In this document: one piece after another, positions 39,735 through 48,553 of the stretch
Numbering within the stretch: position 1 is the stretch's first letter
How the letters are laid out: every line of letters starts with the position of its first letter
Source: Chloroflexota bacterium
GTDB taxonomy: Bacteria > Chloroflexota > Dehalococcoidia > UBA2979
Direction of reading: 5' to 3'
Assembly: GCA_026713865.1 (NCBI GenBank)
Contig: JAPONQ010000028.1
Coordinates: 1-64,000 of the forward strand
DNA length: 64,000 bases
Notes under the pieces: model-generated
What the model was told of the DNA's origin: nothing
The model's database searches: none
The model's input: only the letters and a program-made list of their open reading frames with translations
Translations under genes and position numbers: made by a program

Positions 39735-41861
39735 TTATCCCGAGCTGTCTGACGCTGGTACCGCGGTCTCGGCGCGGTAGGCCTCGAAGGCTGTGTGGAA
39801 GTCGGCCACGCTCATCCCGAAGGCGGCCTCGAACGCTCCCTGCCAGCTCGCGGATGCCGGCAGCTGGCGGTAGTAGTCGAAGAGGGACGCCTCGCCGTGG
39901 TGCTCCGCCAGCCAGGCGCCGGCGAGGAACGTCAGGGCGCGCGCCTCGTGGTAGCCCGCCGCGACCACATCAGCGGATAGCTCGAGGCTGGCGAGCGCGG
40001 GCGTCACGCGCCTCGCGAGCGGCAGCTGCGCCGTCCGCGTCTCCTCGAGCGTTGCGCCGTCGCCGCTCGCCTCGAAGGCGCGCTCGGTGTAGATCCGGAT
40101 CGCCTGGCGCAGCCACCAGGGGCCGCGGCGGTCGAGCCCGTCCTCGTCTCGTGCCAGGGATGACCAGGGGGCCAGCCGGTCCCGCGCGTGGTCGTAGTGG
40201 TAGCGATCGAGGGAGTACGGGGCCGCCGACCGGCAACCCACGTCAACGACGACGACCGTGGCGGGGCCACTCGATGCCCGGCTGCAGAAGCCGTCGCTCG
40301 GGTCCACGCCGAAGGAGCGCGCGTACGCTTCCGTCACGGAGTCGCGACCCGCTGCGGCGAAGACGGTGTAGTCGGCGGGTCCGGCGCCGAGGCGGTCCGT
40401 GAAGAACGTCTGGACGGCCTCGAACGCGGCGCGCACCGCCGTCTCCGTCTCGGCGGCGACTTCCCCGACGAACACGAGCAGCGGGCGCTCCTCATCGTCG
40501 CCGAGATGGGGGAAGTGGGAGGCCGTCAGGGCGTCGCGGTACGCCTCGAACGAGTCGTAGAAGTCGCCCGGCGGCAGGCCGAACGTGGCCTCGAACGCCG
40601 CTTCCCAGCCGACCGCGGACGAGAGGCCGTCGTAGTACGCGACGTGCGCGGCCCGGTCCGGGAGGCCACCCGGCCAGCCGGGGGCCGTGGGGGCGAAGGT
40701 GTCCGCGGAGTCGGCAGCGGCGTACCCGGACAGCCACTCCACGGCGATCGCGGCGAGACTGTAGGCCGGGCCCGCACCGCCGTAGAAGAGACGCGACAGG
40801 GTGAGGTCGTCGAGCTGCTCGGCCACGGTCAGGGAATGCCGCAGCCGGCTCAGCCGCAGTGCTTCGGCGGTCGTGCCCCATCGCTGCTGCCGGTAGAGCC
40901 CTCCCGCGTAGGTCGCCGTTCCCTCCGTCATCCATCGGGGGGAAGGGTCGATCACGTTCGAGGAATACTCGCCGAGATGCCACTGGAGTACGTGGAAGTA
41001 CTCGTGTGCGAGCGTGGCCCCGAGGAGTGAGTAGTTCAGGGCACGGGGGCTGATCAGGATCTCGCGCGCCCGTGCTGCCGCGAACGGGTCGAGGCCGGGG
41101 TCGACCGTCACGGTGAACTCCGGCGGCTTGAGCGCGTACCGCTCGGCGAAGAACGTCACCACGCTCGCCATGTCGTCGCGGATGGACGCCTGTCGGTCGG
41201 TGGGCACGCTGTCCGGGAGCACGTAGTTGACACCGGCGGCCCCGGACTGCCACCAGCGGGCATCCGCCGTGACGTCCACCCACAGCCCGTCGCCGCGCCG
41301 CAGCTCGTCCAGCGTGTTCGCTGAGCCGCCGGCGCCGGGCCGGTAGCGGTCGTATCCCTGCGAGTCTGCGGCCCACCGCGACGCCGCCGTCAGCGACGCC
41401 CCGAAGCGTGCGAGCGCCTCCTCGGTCTCCATGCCGTCGGCGCCGGCCCAGCCCACCAGGTTCCGCCCGGCCCGCAGCGACACCAGGACACCCCCTTCGA
41501 CAACGGCCTGTGTCCACTCGAACGGCGCGTCGCCGCCGAGCTCGAGCCAGAGCCCCATGCCGGGCTGAAGCGTGCGCAGGCCGTGCCGGGGAACGCTGGT
41601 GCGCGTCCTGCGCTCGTAGCGCTGATGGTCCGCGTCCCACCCCCACGCGCGCCGCAACGCCGGGACCGCCTCGAAGAGGTCGGTGGCCGGGGCCTCCGGG
41701 CCGAGCCACGCGACCATGTTCCAGCCGGGCTGCAGCACGGTCGTGACCATGTCGGGGTCGTCCGAGGCCGCCGAGGCCCGCGCCGAGGTTCCCGCCAGCA
41801 GGAAGCCGAGCGCGATCGCGGCGAGAGCCAGGGCAAAGAAGCGACGGGACGTGGGTAGCAT
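39735..41861 (-). CDS. Secreted gluzincin metalloprotease with duplicated C-terminal region
   Basis: 708 residues from the ATG at 41861, with GAGG upstream and a signal peptide (FALALAAIALGFLLAGTSARA). The N-terminal ~190 residues hold two LQPGWNMVAWLG / LRAGRNLVGWAG modules. A peptidase_MA-like domain follows, with zinc ligands in HEYFH (about 286-290) and the Glu of WMTEGTATY some 21 residues later. A second, similar domain (about 470-708) has WWLRQAIRIYTE where the first has RWMTEGTATYAG and no HExxH, so it is probably inactive. Both halves end in the same motif (AFEATFGLPPGDFYDSFEAY; AFEAAFGMSVADFHTAFEAY). Substrate unknown. Confidence 0.85.
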   Translation of the reverse strand: MLPTSRRFFALALAAIALGFLLAGTSARASAASDDPDMVTTVLQPGWNMVAWLGPEAPATDLFEAVPALRRAWGWDADHQRYERRTRTSVPRHGLRTLQPGMGLWLELGGDAPFEWTQAVVEGGVLVSLRAGRNLVGWAGADGMETEEALARFGASLTAASRWAADSQGYDRYRPGAGGSANTLDELRRGDGLWVDVTADARWWQSGAAGVNYVLPDSVPTDRQASIRDDMASVVTFFAERYALKPPEFTVTVDPGLDPFAAARAREILISPRALNYSLLGATLAHEYFHVLQWHLGEYSSNVIDPSPRWMTEGTATYAGGLYRQQRWGTTAEALRLSRLRHSLTVAEQLDDLTLSRLFYGGAGPAYSLAAIAVEWLSGYAAADSADTFAPTAPGWPGGLPDRAAHVAYYDGLSSAVGWEAAFEATFGLPPGDFYDSFEAYRDALTASHFPHLGDDEERPLLVFVGEVAAETETAVRAAFEAVQTFFTDRLGAGPADYTVFAAAGRDSVTEAYARSFGVDPSDGFCSRASSGPATVVVVDVGCRSAAPYSLDRYHYDHARDRLAPWSSLARDEDGLDRRGPWWLRQAIRIYTERAFEASGDGATLEETRTAQLPLARRVTPALASLELSADVVAAGYHEARALTFLAGAWLAEHHGEASLFDYYRQLPASASWQGAFEAAFGMSVADFHTAFEAYRAETAVPASDSSG

Positions 41862-42324
41862 GCCGCCCTCGCATACAATCCAGACGTAGAATACGTGGCG
41901 GCCGCGGCCGCGTCCCCCGAGCGGCGTGTGCGGTCTCCGAGCAGCTCGCGGTATGGCGTGTCGGTCGGGGTGGATCAGGTCGTGTCGGGTCAGCTGGCAC
42001 GACGGCCACCTGCCGCGTGCTGTCGTGGCCGTGTCGCCGCCCCGGGCCGACTCGGCAAGCGCTACAGGAGGAGAATCGCAGAAGGCGGAGGGGACCGCGG
42101 GCGTGCTGCTTCGCGCGATCTCCCCGGCGTTGCGGCGGGAGCGGGGACGATCGAGAGGCGTCAGCACCGGGCGCTGATCCTAGGCTTACGTGCTCGGGGG
42201 TCCTCCGGACGCCCGATTGGAGGGTGTCGAGGATGACGTGCCCCCGGCCTTCAGCGCGCGATGCGTGCGAGAAGCTCCGTTCGCGACTAGGTGGCGTGCC
42301 GCCGTCTGACGGGTCGCCGGGCGT
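41862..42324. other. Intergenic region between divergent genes
   Basis: About 460 bases upstream of the metalloprotease (minus) and a small membrane protein (plus). A TTGTAT box precedes the protease start. The open frames on the plus strand lack ribosome sites and look compositional. Confidence 0.4.
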
Positions 42325-42528
42325 ATGACCCCATCGGAGGTCGCGCTCATCGTCGGAGTGCTCGCCCTGGTCGCCCTCGCGGCGTTCGTGGGCTACGTCG
42401 CGTGGGTCGTGGCCGAGGTGAGGGGCCGTTCCCGGCTGGCGTGGACTCTCGCCTGCATCGCCTTCCCTCCCGCGATCGTTGCGCTCTGGAAGCTGCCGCC
42501 CGGATACCGATCACCGTGGGACCGCTGA
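42325..42528 (+). CDS. Small two-helix membrane protein
   Basis: 67 residues with one helix at about 6-28 (EVALIVGVLALVALAAFVGY), a short RGRSR loop and a second helix (LAWTLACIAFPPAIVALW), ending in LPPGYRSPWDR. The shape resembles PLDc_N-type small membrane proteins. The ribosome site is weak, so it is tentative. Confidence 0.5.
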   Translation: MTPSEVALIVGVLALVALAAFVGYVAWVVAEVRGRSRLAWTLACIAFPPAIVALWKLPPGYRSPWDR

Positions 42529-42738
42529 CGCCCTGGAGATGAGCCCGGTCCCCGTCGGCCCGCAGCCGGATCGGGATCCGCGAGACCTCCAGCGGGCTAC
42601 GAGGCGGCGATCAGCGTGGCGACGATCGCGTCCGCCATCGGGCATCCGGAGACGACGAATCGCCGGGCAGCTGGCGCCGATGGAGTCGAGCCTGGTCGCG
42701 GCGCCCGGGGGTACCCGGCGTCGTTTCGTCCGTTCCCC

Positions 42739-42990
42739 TTAGCCTTGCCCGGTCCGCTTCCACACGAGCGCGCGCGGGCTCTCCCACGAGGAGCGGATCT
42801 TGATGCCGCTCTCGCGGGCCGCCTCCTGGAGTCGCCGCTTCACGGCCGCCTGCGTCTCGCCACGCTCGAGTACGATGCGCCCGGCGGCGCCCGCCTTCAG
42901 GGCCTGGACGTAGGGCTCGCGCTCGGCAGCGGCCGTGCGGCTGCGTCCGACGGCGGCATCCTTCGGGTCCAACTTCGCGAACCTCGGCAC
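42739..42990 (-). CDS. Small basic conserved hypothetical protein
   Basis: 83 residues from the GTG at 42990, with GGAGGAGG five or six bases upstream. The sequence (MPRFAKLDPKDAAVGRSRTA, IVLERGETQAAVKRRLQEAA, SSWESPRALVWKRTG) has the even composition of a real protein, with a helical region and a basic end. No known domain is recognised. It is transcribed alone. Confidence 0.7.
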   Translation of the reverse strand: MPRFAKLDPKDAAVGRSRTAAAEREPYVQALKAGAAGRIVLERGETQAAVKRRLQEAARESGIKIRSSWESPRALVWKRTGQG

Positions 42991-43189
42991 AGAGTCCTCC
43001 TCCGCTCGAATTCGACGGCTCACAGCAGGATACTCCACGCCCGCCCGCAGGTACTCCGCCGGTGACGCCACCCCCGACGGAGGTTCGTTGCAGGGTGCCG
43101 TCGGGGGTTGTGGCCAAGCCACCCGGGCGCTGGTCGTCACGGGTCCCCGCGGGCGAGGTGACCAGCCGGAGCCGCCGTCGCGGCGTGAT

Positions 43190-43209
43190 CACACCCGTCG
43201 ACGGGTGTG
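43190..43209. terminator. Perfect 20-bp palindrome downstream of the ABC permease
   Basis: CACACCCG-TCGA-CGGGTGTG forms an 8-bp stem with a four-base loop, 33 bases after the permease stop (43242, minus strand). No U-run follows. It may end transcription or be an operator for the small gene at 42739-42990. Confidence 0.45.
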
Positions 43210-43241
43210 GGCGCCGCTTGCGCGTTTCGGACACGGGGTGT

Positions 43242-44006
43242 CTAGCGCGTGCGCGCCCCCAGCGACCACAGCGAGAGCGCGATGGTGACGACGCCCAGAC
43301 CGGCGACGGCGGCGAGTGCCCCCGCCAGGTTGTCCCACTCCCAGCCCTCGAGGACCAGCGCTCGCATGCCCTCGAGCAGGTACGTGACTGGATTGAGGGA
43401 GGCGAGGAACTCCATCCAGGGGTCGAAGACCTCCTTGGGCGCGAAGGCGGGCGAGAGGAAAAGCAAGGGGAAGAAGACCAGGAACCCGGCCTGGGCCGCC
43501 TGGGCGTTGCCCGTGCGCAGCGCGATGGTCGCGCCTATGCCGGAGTAGGCCGCCCCGAACAGCCCCGCCAGCGCGAGGATCACGACGTACCCGAGCGGTC
43601 CCGCCTCCATCCCTGCGCCGACCAGCGAGACCACGACCAGGATCACGGCGGTGAAGGCGGTGGCCCGGATGGCGTCCGCGAACAGCCGGCCCAGCACGAT
43701 GGCCAGCCTCGGGCTGGGCGTCAGCAGCAGCTTGTCGAAGTAGCCGCTCTCGATGTCCTTGACGATCGCGATGCCCGAGACCGAGGCGGCGCCGGCGACG
43801 CACTGCAGGACCGCGACCGGGAGCTGGAAGCCCTCGTAGTTCTCCACGCCGAAGGCGGGTCCGGCCACGTTGCTGATGGCGCCGACCGTGACGAAGAAGA
43901 AGAACAGCGGGATGAAGAGGTTGCTGACCTCCACGCCCGGCTGCCGGAGCGTCTCGCGCACCGCGCGCCCGCAGAGCTGGTAGGAGCCCACCGCCAGCGC
44001 CCTCAC
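43242..44006 (-). CDS. ABC-2 type permease (DrrB-like)
   Basis: 254 residues with about six membrane helices and the ABC-2 signature around PLLFLSPAFAPKEVFDPWMEFLASLNPVTY. It begins within the end of the ATPase gene (four-base overlap), so the two form one exporter. Typical substrates of the family are drugs, polyketides or lipids; none can be assigned here. Confidence 0.93.
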   Translation of the reverse strand: MRALAVGSYQLCGRAVRETLRQPGVEVSNLFIPLFFFFVTVGAISNVAGPAFGVENYEGFQLPVAVLQCVAGAASVSGIAIVKDIESGYFDKLLLTPSPRLAIVLGRLFADAIRATAFTAVILVVVSLVGAGMEAGPLGYVVILALAGLFGAAYSGIGATIALRTGNAQAAQAGFLVFFPLLFLSPAFAPKEVFDPWMEFLASLNPVTYLLEGMRALVLEGWEWDNLAGALAAVAGLGVVTIALSLWSLGARTR

Positions 44007-45022
44007 GCGACCTCCTCGGAGGCTTTGCTCCCGGCCGGGTCCGGGACCTCGGCGTCCACCTCGAGGCGGTGCCCCGTCGCGCGGAGGAAGACGTCGTCGA
44101 GCGTCGGTTGATGCAGCGTGATCTCGGCGACCGGCAGCCCGGCGTCGTTGGCGATCGTGACGATCGGCGCGATCATCTGGCTCCCGTCGCGGATGTAGAC
44201 GACGAGCGCGTCCTCCATCCGCCGCAGCTCCTCAAGGCCGGGCAGCTCGCGGATGCGCTCGCCGGCGCGCTCCACGGCCTCGCCCTCGGCGCCGCCGCCA
44301 TCGATGTGCAGCGAGACGACGTCCGAGCCGATCGTCGCCTTGAGCGCCGAGGGTGAGCCGGAGGCGACGATCCGCCCGGCGTCGATGATCGCGATCTCGT
44401 CGGCGAGCCGGTCGGCCTCCTCGAGGTACTGGGTGGTGAGAAAGAAGGTCACGCCGGCCTCGCGATTGAGGCGCTCGACGTAGCGCCACAGCGCCTCGCG
44501 GCTCACCGGGTCGAGCCCGCTCGTCGGCTCGTCGAGGAAGACGATGCGCGGCCCGTGCACGAGCGCCGAGGCGAGGTCGAGCCGCCGTTGCATCCCGCCG
44601 GAGTAGGTGCCGATGCGGCGGTCGGCGGCGTCCTCGAGCTCGACGATCGCCAGCAGCTCGTCGACCCGCCTGCCCACGGCGGAGCGGGACATGCCCTGCA
44701 GGCGGCCCTGCAGCGTCAGGAGCTCGCGCCCCGTCTGCAGATCGTCGAGCCCGGCCTCCTGGAGGGCGACGCCGATGCGGCGGCGCACGTCCCTGGCGTG
44801 GCGCTCCACGTCGAGGCCGTCCACGAAGGCGCGCCCCGACGTGGGGCGCAGCAGCGTCGTCAGCATGCGGATCGTCGTGGTCTTGCCGGAGCCGTTGGCG
44901 CCGAGGAAGCCGAAGACCTGCCCGCTCTCGATGGAGAGGTCGATGCCGTCGACGGCGCGCACGCCGGGGAAGGTGCGCCCGAGGCCCTCGGCGGCGATCG
45001 CCGTTGCGTGGTCGTCACTCAT
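44003..45022 (-). CDS. ABC exporter ATPase (DrrA-like)
   Basis: 339 residues from the ATG at 45022, chosen for its GGGAGAG ribosome site. Walker A (GFLGANGSGKTTTIRML), Q-loop (IGVALQEAGLDDLQTG), signature (GTYSGGMQRRLDLASAL), Walker B (RIVFLDEPTSGLDPVSREAL) and H-loop (FLTTQYLEEAD) are all present. The C-terminal domain (about 215-339) with HQPTLDDVFLRATGH is that of the daunorubicin-resistance DrrA subfamily. Paired with the permease at 43242-44006. Confidence 0.95.
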   Translation of the reverse strand: MSDDHATAIAAEGLGRTFPGVRAVDGIDLSIESGQVFGFLGANGSGKTTTIRMLTTLLRPTSGRAFVDGLDVERHARDVRRRIGVALQEAGLDDLQTGRELLTLQGRLQGMSRSAVGRRVDELLAIVELEDAADRRIGTYSGGMQRRLDLASALVHGPRIVFLDEPTSGLDPVSREALWRYVERLNREAGVTFFLTTQYLEEADRLADEIAIIDAGRIVASGSPSALKATIGSDVVSLHIDGGGAEGEAVERAGERIRELPGLEELRRMEDALVVYIRDGSQMIAPIVTIANDAGLPVAEITLHQPTLDDVFLRATGHRLEVDAEVPDPAGSKASEEVA

Positions 45023-45256
45023 CGCGGCTCTCCCGCCGCGGCCGCGCACCCGTCCGGCCCGCGTCGGCGCGTCGGCCGTCCCGGGTCGAGTATTGCCGCG
45101 CGGGCCGGTAGCGGCGAGGCGCCCGCGTGGCGCAGTCCGGGGCGAGGTGGGAGCACCTGTCGAGCATCTCGGGATCGCACGGGTCGCCGAGGTCGACGCC
45201 GGGTCACTCGCTTACCGGCAGCCGCTGCGATTGGCAAGAAGAGCCTCACGGTGCAT

Positions 45257-45283
45257 CATACAATGTATGTTGATATCCATACA
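45257..45283 (+). promoter_or_regulatory. Operator of the AbrB-PIN pair
   Basis: CATACAATGTATG (45257-45269) is an inverted repeat with 6-bp arms, and the half-site CATACA recurs at 45278-45283. Both overlap TACAAT -10-like boxes 37 and 16 bases before the antitoxin, so antitoxin binding would block the promoter. Confidence 0.6.
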
Positions 45284-45300
45284 ATGGACGAGGAGATGAG

Positions 45301-45537
45301 TTGAACAGCTACGTGATGAAGGTCTCGTCGAACGGCCAGGTGTCGATCCCGGCTCAGGCACGTGCGCGCTGGGAGTGTGATCGAATGCTGGTCGTGGACT
45401 TCGGCGATCGCGTGGTGATGCGGCCGCTCCCGCCAGATCCCCTGGCTGACCTCGACGGGAAGTACGCCGGGCGGGGGCCCAGCACCGATCAAGCCCGTGC
45501 GGAGGCTCGGGCCGAGGATGGGGCCCGCGAGCCGTGA
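45301..45537 (+). CDS. AbrB/SpoVT-type antitoxin
   Basis: 78 residues from a TTG with GAGGAG five bases upstream. The swapped-hairpin DNA-binding pattern is at the N-terminus (VMKVSSNGQVSIPAQARARW, then MLVVDFGDRVVMRPL). The charged C-terminus (ADLDGKYAGRGPSTDQ) is the likely toxin-binding part. Its stop overlaps the toxin start (GTGA). Confidence 0.9.
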   Translation: MNSYVMKVSSNGQVSIPAQARARWECDRMLVVDFGDRVVMRPLPPDPLADLDGKYAGRGPSTDQARAEARAEDGAREP

Positions 45538-45968
45538 TCATCCTTGACGCATACGCGGTGCTCGCCTTCATGCGGCACGAGGCCGCAGGTCCGCAGGTGC
45601 GTGAGTTGATTCGAGGCGATCAGGAGGCGGTCCTGACCCTGCTCGGTATTGCAGAGGTGCTCGACCATCTCGTGCGCCGCGCCGGTGTTGATGAGGAAGA
45701 GGCATGGCTTGATCTCGTGCAGCTCGGTCTTGCTGCCCCGCCCGCACTCGATTCGGAGCTGGCGGGAAGAGCGGGCCTCTTGCGTGCCCTCCACTACAAC
45801 CGCCGTACTCGCGCGCTCAGCCTAGCGGACTGCGTCGCCGCTGAGACGGCACGCCGCCTCGATGCGTCGCTCGCCACCGGCGATCCCCCGCTGATCGCGA
45901 CCTGCGAGGAGGAAGGGATCGGGGTCGTCGCGCTTGACGGCGAGGGCGCGGCCGGGTGCCGGCCCTGA
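45534..45968 (+). CDS. PIN-domain toxin (VapC type)
   Basis: 144 residues. PIN acidic residues: Asp in IILDAYAVLAFMRHE, Glu in GIAEVLDHLVRR, Asp in SLADCVAAETARR, and Asp in LATGDPPLI. It overlaps the antitoxin by four bases. The C-terminal Asp pair is slightly diverged (GDPPL in place of the usual TAD), but the protein appears intact. Confidence 0.9.
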   Translation: MIILDAYAVLAFMRHEAAGPQVRELIRGDQEAVLTLLGIAEVLDHLVRRAGVDEEEAWLDLVQLGLAAPPALDSELAGRAGLLRALHYNRRTRALSLADCVAAETARRLDASLATGDPPLIATCEEEGIGVVALDGEGAAGCRP

Positions 45969-46111
45969 CGGCCGACGAGCAGGGCCTCAGCCGCGCCCGA
46001 TGGGCTGCTCTCGATCGCGAGGTCAGTGTAGCCCGAGGTTCGTGACGCCTGTCGGGCACCGTTCGACGGAATCGGTGGCGCCCGGGGCCTGTGCTCGGGC
46101 TTCCTGCGCGT

Positions 46112-46448
46112 ATGCCCGAGCGCCTCCCGCCCGACGCGCGCGCTCATCGAGGACGCGCAGAACGATCTGTACTTCAGCTCCGCGTCCCTGTGGGAGATCG
46201 CGATCAAGAGCGGCCTGGGACGCGGCGACTTCGAGGTCGATCCGCGGTTGCTGCGCCGGGCGCTTCTCGAGCACGGCCACGCGGAGCTCGCCGTCACGGG
46301 GGCACATGCGGTCGTGGTCGACCTGCTGCCGCCCATCCGCGGCGATCCCTTCGATCGTCTCCTGGTCGCACAGGCACAGATCGAGGCGATGACGCTGACG
46401 GCGAACGAGCTCGTCGGGCGCTACCCGGGGCCCATTCGCGTCATCTGA
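46112..46448 (+). pseudogene. Decayed PIN-domain toxin (5' truncated, frameshifted)
   Basis: The last ~105 codons read as a PIN protein of the Sll0205-like type (LYFSSASLWEIAIKSGLGRG; LPPIRGDPFDRLLVAQAQIE; VGRYPGPIRVI). Upstream, PERLPPDARA is in another frame and would join at the CGCGCGCG run near 46134-46141, where two bases appear lost. The LLDTH start of the toxin is absent. No antitoxin precedes it. Confidence 0.75.
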
Positions 46449-46829
46449 CTGGCCGCGATTCTGGTCCCTTGCCGAGCGCCGAGCGCCGGAAGCGGCCCGT
46501 GGGGCCGGGCTACCCGCCTCCGATCCGCCGCGGGCGCCGTGCACACGGCGGATATGCCCCCAGCGAATACCGTGTTACGGTCGCTCCACGCGCCGGCGGC
46601 CTCGTCCGCGCGGCGTGCCCCTCAGACACACTCTCCCGCCACGGCCGCGCCAGGTACGTGAGCCCGGTAGAGCGCGGCGAATGCCGGCGGGCTCGACCCG
46701 TCGGAGCGGCGGACTCTGAGCGGCTCCTGAGCAGGAAGTCTGCAGGCTGGCGTGCTTCTTGCCGGTGCCCGCCCACCAGGGCGGTGATGATCCTCGCGTT
46801 CGCGATCGCCGGCCACGGAACGGAATCCC
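46449..46829. other. Gene-free gap before the helicase
   Basis: About 380 bases. TACCGTGTTACGGT near 46567-46580 is a short inverted repeat that might bind a regulator. No coding frame with a ribosome site is visible. Confidence 0.4.
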
Positions 46830-48245
46830 GTGCCTATGCCTCCCGCCCCGTCGACCATGCCCCGCGTTCGTCCGCCGGGCCTCTCCCGAGCCCCGGAGCC
46901 GCCCCCCGGCGCCCGGCACCACGACGCGCCGTCCGCGTTCGCGGCGCTGGGGCTTCCCGCCGAGCTCGATCGCGTGCTCACGCAGCAGGGCATCACCGAC
47001 CCCTCCCCGATTCAGAAGCTCACGATCGCCGACGCGCTCGCGGGCCGCGACGTCTCGGGCAAGGCCGAGACCGGCTCCGGCAAGACGCTGGCGTTCGGGT
47101 TGCCGCTCGTCGTTCGCACGCAGCGCTCGAGACCCCGGCGCCCGCACGCGCTGGTGCTGGTCCCGACCCGCGAGCTCGCGAATCAGGTCGCCGATGAACT
47201 CACACCGTTCGCCGCCGAACGCGGCCTGTGGCTGACCGCCATCTACGGAGGCGTCTCGATGCTGCGGCAGGTGAGAGCGCTCGGCGCCGGCGTCGATATC
47301 GTGATCGCGACCCCCGGCCGCCTCAACGATCTGCTCGAACAGGGCGAGCTGTCGGTGGCCGACGTCGAGTGTGTCGTGCTCGATGAGGCCGACCAGATGG
47401 CCGACATGGGGTTCCTGCCCCAGGTCGAGCGCATCCTGGGTCAGGTTGAGGGCAAGCCGCAGACGCTGCTCTTCTCCGCGACCCTCGACGGCGCCGTGGG
47501 CGAACTCGTCCGCCGCTACCAGCACGAGCCCGTGCACTACGAGGTCGCGCAGACGGCCGAGTACACCGAGGCCCTGGAGCAGCGCTTCGTCGCCGTGCGC
47601 CGCGAGGATCGCCTCGGGGTCGCGGCGTCGATCTGCGCCGGCGCGCGGCGGGCACTCGTGTTCGTGAGCACGACCAGGGGAGCCGACCGCCTCGTCAAGC
47701 AGATCGAGGGGGAGGGACTCGGGGCCGTCGCCATCCACGGCCGCATCTCGCAGAACAAGCGGGAGCGGGCGCTGGCGGCCTTCCGCAGGGGCGACACTCC
47801 GGTGCTGGTGGCGACCAACGTGGCGGCCCGCGGGATCCACGTCGACTCAGTCGACGTGGTCGTGCACTACGATCCGCCCGAGGACGCGAAGGTCTACGAG
47901 CATCGTTCCGGCAGGACTGCCCGCGCCGGCGACCGCGGGCTCGTCGTGACGCTCGCCCTTCCCGAGCACGAGCGGGATATCACCCGCCTGATCCAGGAGC
48001 TGGGGGCCGACCAGGGCCTCGTCGCGATGCGCCCCGACGACGGTCGGCTCGCGGATCTCGCCGCCTGGGAACCGCCGGCGTCGACCGCCGCGCGTATCTC
48101 CGGGCCCTACGACATGAGGCCCCGGCGCGGCGGTGCTCCGCCGCGGGGCGGGCGCGGACGGGGCGCCGGAACGCGACCGCCCCGGGTGGCCGGCCGCAAC
48201 CGGCCTCCCCCGCGGGGCCGCCCGGCCCGCCGCCGGGGCGCCTGA
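46830..48245 (+). CDS. DEAD-box ATP-dependent RNA helicase
   Basis: 471 residues from a GTG. All motifs are present: Q motif (FAALGLPAELDRVLTQQGI with PSPIQ), I AETGSGKT, Ia PTRELA, Ib TPGR, II DEAD, III SAT, IV VFVST, V ATNVAARGIHV, VI HRSGRTARAG. The C-terminal ~60 residues are Arg/Gly/Pro-rich (PRGGRGRGAGTRPPRVAGR), an RNA-binding tail as in cold-shock helicases of the RhlE/DeaD group. It probably remodels rRNA or mRNA structure. Confidence 0.95.
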   Translation: MPMPPAPSTMPRVRPPGLSRAPEPPPGARHHDAPSAFAALGLPAELDRVLTQQGITDPSPIQKLTIADALAGRDVSGKAETGSGKTLAFGLPLVVRTQRSRPRRPHALVLVPTRELANQVADELTPFAAERGLWLTAIYGGVSMLRQVRALGAGVDIVIATPGRLNDLLEQGELSVADVECVVLDEADQMADMGFLPQVERILGQVEGKPQTLLFSATLDGAVGELVRRYQHEPVHYEVAQTAEYTEALEQRFVAVRREDRLGVAASICAGARRALVFVSTTRGADRLVKQIEGEGLGAVAIHGRISQNKRERALAAFRRGDTPVLVATNVAARGIHVDSVDVVVHYDPPEDAKVYEHRSGRTARAGDRGLVVTLALPEHERDITRLIQELGADQGLVAMRPDDGRLADLAAWEPPASTAARISGPYDMRPRRGGAPPRGGRGRGAGTRPPRVAGRNRPPPRGRPARRRGA

Positions 48246-48295
48246 GGAGGGATCCGGGCGGCCGTGCCGTGCCGTCCGCTGAGGGAGGACTGATC

Positions 48296-48523
48296 GTGGC
48301 CCGACGACCCACCTACTCGTTCGAACGCGCCCAGCGCGATCGCGCGAAGGTAGCGAAGCGCGAGGCGAAGCGGGCCGCACGCGAGGCCCGCAGGCGCGGC
48401 GCCCCCACGGAGGATGCGGAGGGTAGCGGCGAGCCTTCGGGATCGTCGTCCGGCGGCGGGGGCTCCGCTCCGGAGACTCCGGGGGGCGGGCCCCCGCCCG
48501 GGGGCGACGCGCGCACCGGCTGA
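48296..48523 (+). CDS. Small basic protein, conserved hypothetical type
   Basis: 75 residues from the GTG at 48296 with GAGGGAGGA upstream. The N-terminal half is a highly charged helix (RRPTYSFERAQRDRAKVAKR, EAKRAAREARRRG), the C-terminal half a Gly/Ser/Pro tail. It follows the helicase by 50 bases in the same direction. The function is unknown; nucleic-acid binding is suggested only by charge. Confidence 0.6.
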   Translation: MARRPTYSFERAQRDRAKVAKREAKRAAREARRRGAPTEDAEGSGEPSGSSSGGGGSAPETPGGGPPPGGDARTG

Positions 48524-48553
48524 GCGTCCCCCGCGCTTCCGTCGGGGCCGTGC

